Origin: Psychroserpens damuponensis
GTDB lineage: Bacteria > Bacteroidota > Bacteroidia > Flavobacteriales > Flavobacteriaceae
Length of the DNA: 64,000 nucleotides
Assembly (NCBI RefSeq): GCF_000826655.1
Contig: NZ_JXJO01000001.1
Span: 62,001-126,000 of the forward strand
Direction: 5' to 3'
Below are positions 60,463 through 64,000 of the stretch, piece by piece; positions within the stretch are counted from its first letter, which is position 1; every line of letters begins with the position of its first letter. A program made the translations under genes and the position numbers. The notes under the pieces were generated by a model, which saw nothing but the letters and a program-made list of their open reading frames with translations, ran no database searches and was not told where the DNA came from.

Positions 60463-60882
60463 ATGAAAAAAAGAACACCAATTTCTGCAATAATGACAAC
60501 AGACGTTATTACTCTAAATCATACTGACAATTTAGAAACTGCTGAATCCCTATTTAAACAAAATAAAATTCGCCATATCCCAGTGGTAAGTGGTGATGAA
60601 ATTATTGGTATGTTAAGCTATACAGATTTATTAAGAATTAGTTTTGCTGATGCCATTGACGATGACGAACAAGATGTAGATACTGTCGTTTATAATATGT
60701 TTACTATTGAGCAAGTTATGGCTAAAAATTTAATAAGTGTAAATTCTAATTCTACTATAAAAGAAGTAGCAGAAGTTCTCGCTAAAAAAGAATTTCATGC
60801 ACTACCTGTGGTTGACAATAATAAGTTAGTTGGTATTGTAACCACTACAGATTTAATAAACTACTTGATAGATCAGTTTTAA
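60463..60882 (+). CDS. Two-CBS-domain protein
   Basis: A 139-residue protein consisting of two CBS domains. The first runs from about 8 to 60 (ISAIMTTDVITLNHTDNLETA) and the second from about 80 to 139 (VMAKNLISVNSNSTIKEVAEVLAKKEFHALPVVDNNKLVGIVTTTD). CBS pairs bind adenosine nucleotides and report energy state. The gene has its own Fnr-type promoter site and stands right after the cbb3 cluster, so expression together with the oxidase is likely. The target is unknown. Confidence 0.9.
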   Translation: MKKRTPISAIMTTDVITLNHTDNLETAESLFKQNKIRHIPVVSGDEIIGMLSYTDLLRISFADAIDDDEQDVDTVVYNMFTIEQVMAKNLISVNSNSTIKEVAEVLAKKEFHALPVVDNNKLVGIVTTTDLINYLIDQF

Positions 60883-60894
60883 TACATTATTTTT

Positions 60895-60938
60895 AAAACA
60901 GTAAGTCCTGATAAATGTCTTTCAGGACTTACTGTTTT
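60895..60938 (+). terminator. Strong terminator after CBS gene
   Basis: A perfect 17-base stem: AAAACAGTAAGTCCTGA (60895-60911) with TCAGGACTTACTGTTTT (60922-60938). Confidence 0.88.
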
Positions 60939-60989
60939 ATCATTTTATAGTCAATACCATAAATCTAATTTAATTACATCAAAATTATT

Positions 60990-61691
60990 ATGAGCACGCA
61001 CATAGAAGCAAAAAAAGGAGACATTGCAGAAACTGTTTTATTACCTGGAGATCCAATGCGTGCAAAATGGATTGCCGAAACATTTTTTGAAAACCCGAAA
61101 CTATATAATAATGTTAGAGGTATGTTGGGATATACAGGTACTTACAAAGGAAAACGTGTTTCGGTGCAAGGTACTGGTATGGGTATTCCATCATGTTTAA
61201 TTTATTGTCATGAACTTATTAACGACTATGGAGTTAAAGATTTAATTAGAGTAGGATCTGCTGGATCTTATCAAAAAGACGTGAAGATTAGAGATATTGT
61301 TTTGGCGATGTCAGCCTCATCTAACTCTGGAATTAATAATTCTCGATTTATAAATTCAGATTATGCGCCTACTGCCAATTTTAATTTATTTATGAAAGCA
61401 GCTTCATATGCTAAAACAAATAATATAGCCATTAAAGCTGGTAATGTTTTATCGTCTGATGAGTTTTACGAAGATAATTTTGAATCTTATAAAAAATGGG
61501 CAGAATTTGGAGTTCTTTGCGTAGAAATGGAAACTGCTGGCTTGTATACTATTGCCGCGAAACATAATGTAAATGCACTTACTATTCTTACAATTTCAGA
61601 TTCTTTAGTGAGTAAAACATCTTTATCTGCAGAGGATCGAGAGTCTACTTTTAATACGATGATAGAAATAGCTTTGAGTACCCTTCCATAG
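60990..61691 (+). CDS. deoD: Purine nucleoside phosphorylase, DeoD type
   Basis: A 233-residue hexameric-type purine nucleoside phosphorylase that splits purine nucleosides with phosphate. The start STHIEAKKGDIAETVLLPGDPMRAKWIAE and the phosphate-binding RVGSAGSY, plus VLSSDEFY and CVEMETAGLY near the nucleoside site, identify DeoD. ISDSLVS contains the catalytic Asp. It stands alone between a terminator and the next gene. Confidence 0.95.
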   Translation: MSTHIEAKKGDIAETVLLPGDPMRAKWIAETFFENPKLYNNVRGMLGYTGTYKGKRVSVQGTGMGIPSCLIYCHELINDYGVKDLIRVGSAGSYQKDVKIRDIVLAMSASSNSGINNSRFINSDYAPTANFNLFMKAASYAKTNNIAIKAGNVLSSDEFYEDNFESYKKWAEFGVLCVEMETAGLYTIAAKHNVNALTILTISDSLVSKTSLSAEDRESTFNTMIEIALSTLP

Positions 61692-61768
61692 ATTTCTCTA
61701 CTTATTACCGGTTCAAATAGTTATTGAGCTAACAATAATTCAAAACCTATTTAACTTTTTACGACATC

Positions 61769-61795
61769 TTGGCATCATTTGTTTTACTATCTTTA
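61769..61795 (+). promoter_or_regulatory. Candidate promoter for VPS10-type gene
   Basis: TTG (61769-61771) and TATCTTTA (61788-61795, one mismatch to TAnnTTTG) are separated by 16 bases, about 20 bases before the ATG. Confidence 0.35.
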
Positions 61796-61815
61796 AAGCA
61801 ATCAAACCAAAACAA

Positions 61816-64000
61816 ATGAAAAAATCACTTTTCCTGATGCTTTTTTTAGCATCAATCACTCTTGTTGCCCAAGACATCCCACTTAACGTTTTAAAAAACA
61901 TGATACCTCGTAATATTGGTCCTGGCGGAATGTCTGGTCGTGTTACTGCTATTGATGTTGTTTTAAACAATACAGATATTATGTACGTAGGTACTGCTTC
62001 TGGTGGACTTTGGAAAAGTGAATCTGGAGGTGTAACGTGGTCTCCAATTTTTGATAATGAAGTCACAGCTTCTATTGGAGCTGTAGCTATACAGCAATCA
62101 AACCCTAGTGTAATTTGGGTTGGTACAGGAGAAGGAAATCCTAGAAATAGTTTAAATGGTGGTTATGGTATTTTTAAATCTTTAGATGGAGGAAAAAGCT
62201 GGACCTCAATGGGATTAGAAAATACGAGACATATACATCGTGTGATTATTGATCCAACAAATCCAGATGTCGTGTATGTTGGTGCCATCGGTTCACCTTG
62301 GGGAGAACATCCAGAACGTGGCGTTTTTAAAACTACAGATGGTGGTAAAACATGGAACAAAATTCTATTTGCTAACAACAAAACAGGAGTTGCAGATTTG
62401 GTTATGGATCCAACAAACCCTAATAAACTAATAGCTGCCATGTGGGAACACAAACGTGACCCTTGGTTTTTTAATTCTGGTGGTAAAGGTTCGGGATTAC
62501 ATATCACTCATGATGGCGGAAAAACATGGAAAAAAATCACTGATAAAGAAGGTTTTCCAAAAGGAGATCTCGGTCGTATTGGTGTTGCCATAGCTCCAAA
62601 CAAACCAAATATCATTTATGCACTAGTTGAAGCTAAAAAAAATGCACTTTATAAAAGTGAAGATGGCGGATTTAAGTGGCACAAAGTAAATGATAAATCT
62701 AGTGGTAGAGGTTCTGGTGGTATAGGAAATAGACCTTTTTACTACTCTGAAATTTATGTAGATCCACAAAATGAAAATCGGGTTTACTCAGTATTCACCT
62801 ATATTAACGTTTCCGAAGATGGTGGAAAAAACTTCAAACAACTCATGCCAGCTTATGGTGTAGACAATGGTGTACATCCAGATCATCATGCATGGTGGAT
62901 CCATCCAAAAAATGGTAATTTCATGATTGATGGTAATGATGGTGGTATGAACATCACTAAAGATGGTGGAAAAACCTGGCGTTTTATTGGCAATCTACCT
63001 GTGGCTCAATTTTATCATATCAATGTAGATAATGAAATCCCATACAATGTGTATGGTGGTATGCAAGATAATGGTTCTTGGAGAGGTCCTGCTTATGTTT
63101 GGAGAACTCAGGGTATTCGCAATAGTTATTGGCAAGAAATTAGTTTTGGAGATGGTTTTGATGTCGTGCCAGATAAAGATGATTCTCGTTACGGTTGGAC
63201 CATGAGCCAACAAGGGTATGTAAGTAGATACGATTGGCAAACGGGAAATAATTTCTCTGTAAAACCAACACATCCAGACCCTGAAGTTGAACTCCGGTTT
63301 AATTGGAACTCTGCAATTAATATAGATCCTTTTGATAATAATACGTTGTACTTCGGAAGTCAATTTGTACATAAATCTACAGACAAAGGAGACACATGGA
63401 CGGTGATTTCACCCGATCTAACAACCAACGATCCTGAAAAACAGAAACAATCTGAAAGTGGTGGCCTTACTATGGATGCTACTGGAGCCGAAAATCACAC
63501 CACTATTTTAGTGATTGAACCTTCTCCATTAGAAAAAGATATGCTTTGGGTAGGAACAGATGATGGTAAAGTACATTACACCTTAAATGGAGGAAATTCG
63601 TGGACAGATATCACAAAAGGTCTTAAAGATTTACCTGCTGGAAGCTGGATAACTCAAATTAAAGCCTCCAACAAAAATAAAGGAGAAGCTCTATTAGTGG
63701 CTAATGATTATAGACGATTTAACTACACACCTTACGCTTACCGAACTACTAACTACGGAAAAACATGGACGAGAATTGTTGATGCTAATGATGTAGAAAG
63801 CTACACCCTGTCTATAATTGAAGACCCTATTGAGAAAAACTTATTGTTTTTAGGTACAGATGACGGACTTTATTTGTCTTTCAACGCAGGAAACAAATGG
63901 ACAAAATGGACTAACGGTTTCCCTACAGTTTCGGTAAAAGATATGGTGATTCATCCTAGAGAACACGATTTAATTATTGGTACGTTTGGTCGTGCAGCTT
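61816..64000 (+). CDS. VPS10/BNR-type beta-propeller protein, 3' end missing
   Basis: An open frame runs from the ATG at 61816 to the window end (728 codons) without a stop. It has a signal peptide (LFLMLFLASITLVAQ) and many sialidase/Asp-box or VPS10-like blades: SESGGVTWSPI, SLDGGKSWTSM, TTDGGKTWNKI, THDGGKTWKKI, SEDGGFKWHKV, TKDGGKTWRFI, STDKGDTWTVI, TLNGGNSWTDI and NYGKTWTRI. Two linked seven-blade propellers are likely, as in large sortilin-type glycosyl hydrolase-like proteins of Bacteroidota. Substrate unknown. Two octamer copies lie within it. Confidence 0.88.
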   Translation, partial: MKKSLFLMLFLASITLVAQDIPLNVLKNMIPRNIGPGGMSGRVTAIDVVLNNTDIMYVGTASGGLWKSESGGVTWSPIFDNEVTASIGAVAIQQSNPSVIWVGTGEGNPRNSLNGGYGIFKSLDGGKSWTSMGLENTRHIHRVIIDPTNPDVVYVGAIGSPWGEHPERGVFKTTDGGKTWNKILFANNKTGVADLVMDPTNPNKLIAAMWEHKRDPWFFNSGGKGSGLHITHDGGKTWKKITDKEGFPKGDLGRIGVAIAPNKPNIIYALVEAKKNALYKSEDGGFKWHKVNDKSSGRGSGGIGNRPFYYSEIYVDPQNENRVYSVFTYINVSEDGGKNFKQLMPAYGVDNGVHPDHHAWWIHPKNGNFMIDGNDGGMNITKDGGKTWRFIGNLPVAQFYHINVDNEIPYNVYGGMQDNGSWRGPAYVWRTQGIRNSYWQEISFGDGFDVVPDKDDSRYGWTMSQQGYVSRYDWQTGNNFSVKPTHPDPEVELRFNWNSAINIDPFDNNTLYFGSQFVHKSTDKGDTWTVISPDLTTNDPEKQKQSESGGLTMDATGAENHTTILVIEPSPLEKDMLWVGTDDGKVHYTLNGGNSWTDITKGLKDLPAGSWITQIKASNKNKGEALLVANDYRRFNYTPYAYRTTNYGKTWTRIVDANDVESYTLSIIEDPIEKNLLFLGTDDGLYLSFNAGNKWTKWTNGFPTVSVKDMVIHPREHDLIIGTFGRAA

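Larger units (their letters stand above)
2012..63358. repeat. Dispersed octamer CTTCGGAA / TTCCGAAG, 36 copies
   Basis: Exact CTTCGGAA on the + strand begins at 11770, 16500, 16974, 17594, 20182, 21493, 22072, 26632, 27897, 28138, 34729, 42726, 46155, 47448, 48444, 52592, 53088, 55444, 59818 and 63351 (20 copies). Its complement TTCCGAAG begins at 2012, 7084, 12086, 12833, 15644, 18000, 20915, 31011, 35408, 43723, 46281, 50135, 50501, 53232, 54070 and 62811 (16 copies). Three copies are intergenic (15644, 20915, 54070); the rest lie in genes of both orientations. The feature span only marks the first and last copy. I scanned by eye, so a copy may be missed. Function unknown. Confidence 0.9.

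Noticed and set aside
60910-60921. TGATAAATGTCT as a fourth Fnr site
   Set aside because: It lacks the final A, lies in the loop side of a terminator hairpin and has no promoter after it.

Overview
The window looks like a chromosomal segment of a marine-type Flavobacteriaceae (Bacteroidota). The DNA is AT-rich (about one third G+C by eye). Three secreted proteins carry type IX secretion C-terminal sorting domains. Many genes are preceded by the Bacteroidota -7 box TAnnTTTG, and Shine-Dalgarno sequences are mostly absent. The families present (alternative GlmU, DUF4199, MtaB, ECF sigma with a Spy-like sensor, fused CcoN-CcoO) are typical of the group. I see no rRNA, tRNA, CRISPR array, prophage or insertion sequence.

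Layout. 1-5.8 kb: end of a DUF6263-like gene, a TPR membrane protein, a thioredoxin-like protein, a lytic transglycosylase/cardiolipin synthase pair, an alpha/beta hydrolase and a small GNAT-like protein. 5.8-8.2 kb: mtaB and a T9SS cargo protein. 8.5-13.1 kb: an ABC ATPase, an unfamiliar 594-residue membrane protein and a peptide-type binding lipoprotein. 13-20.9 kb: a PD40 protein, alternative GlmU, ribosomal protein L31 type B, DUF4199, a glycosyltransferase, a phosphohexomutase and an MsbA-like exporter. 21-24 kb: an ECF sigma factor, a putative anti-sigma protein, a Spy-like sensor and a Ycf48-like lipoprotein. 24-32 kb: a gene remnant, an RsmB-like methyltransferase, two tandem secreted endonucleases and purL. 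31.9-32.9 kb: two overlapping, mutually similar membrane proteins.

33-41.5 kb is a fatty-acid module: acyl-CoA ligase, a MarR regulator with two palindromic operator candidates, FadB-like and FadA-like enzymes, a four-helix-bundle gene and an acyl-CoA dehydrogenase. 41.5-43.4 kb holds a BlaI repressor and an M56 peptidase fused to an N-acetylmuramoyl-L-alanine amidase. 43.4-48.1 kb holds secreted proteins (propeller plus tandem NTF2-like, DUF6265-CBM9, M28 peptidase) and a YdeI-like protein. 48.1-50.8 kb holds a MoxR-type ATPase and VWA pair. 50.9-60.9 kb is an Fnr-like regulator and the whole cbb3 oxidase module (ccoI, S, NO, Q, P, G, H, SafE-like protein, CBS protein). The window closes with deoD and the start of a large VPS10-type beta-propeller protein that runs off the end.

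The most unusual signal is not a gene. The octamer CTTCGGAA (TTCCGAAG on the other strand) occurs at least 36 times, on both strands, in five of six coding registers and in intergenic DNA, where about one copy is expected by chance. A second strong signal is three TGA-N6-TCA dyads in front of ccoI, ccoS and the CBS gene, each at exactly the same distance from a -7-like box, which predicts a local Fnr-type regulon.
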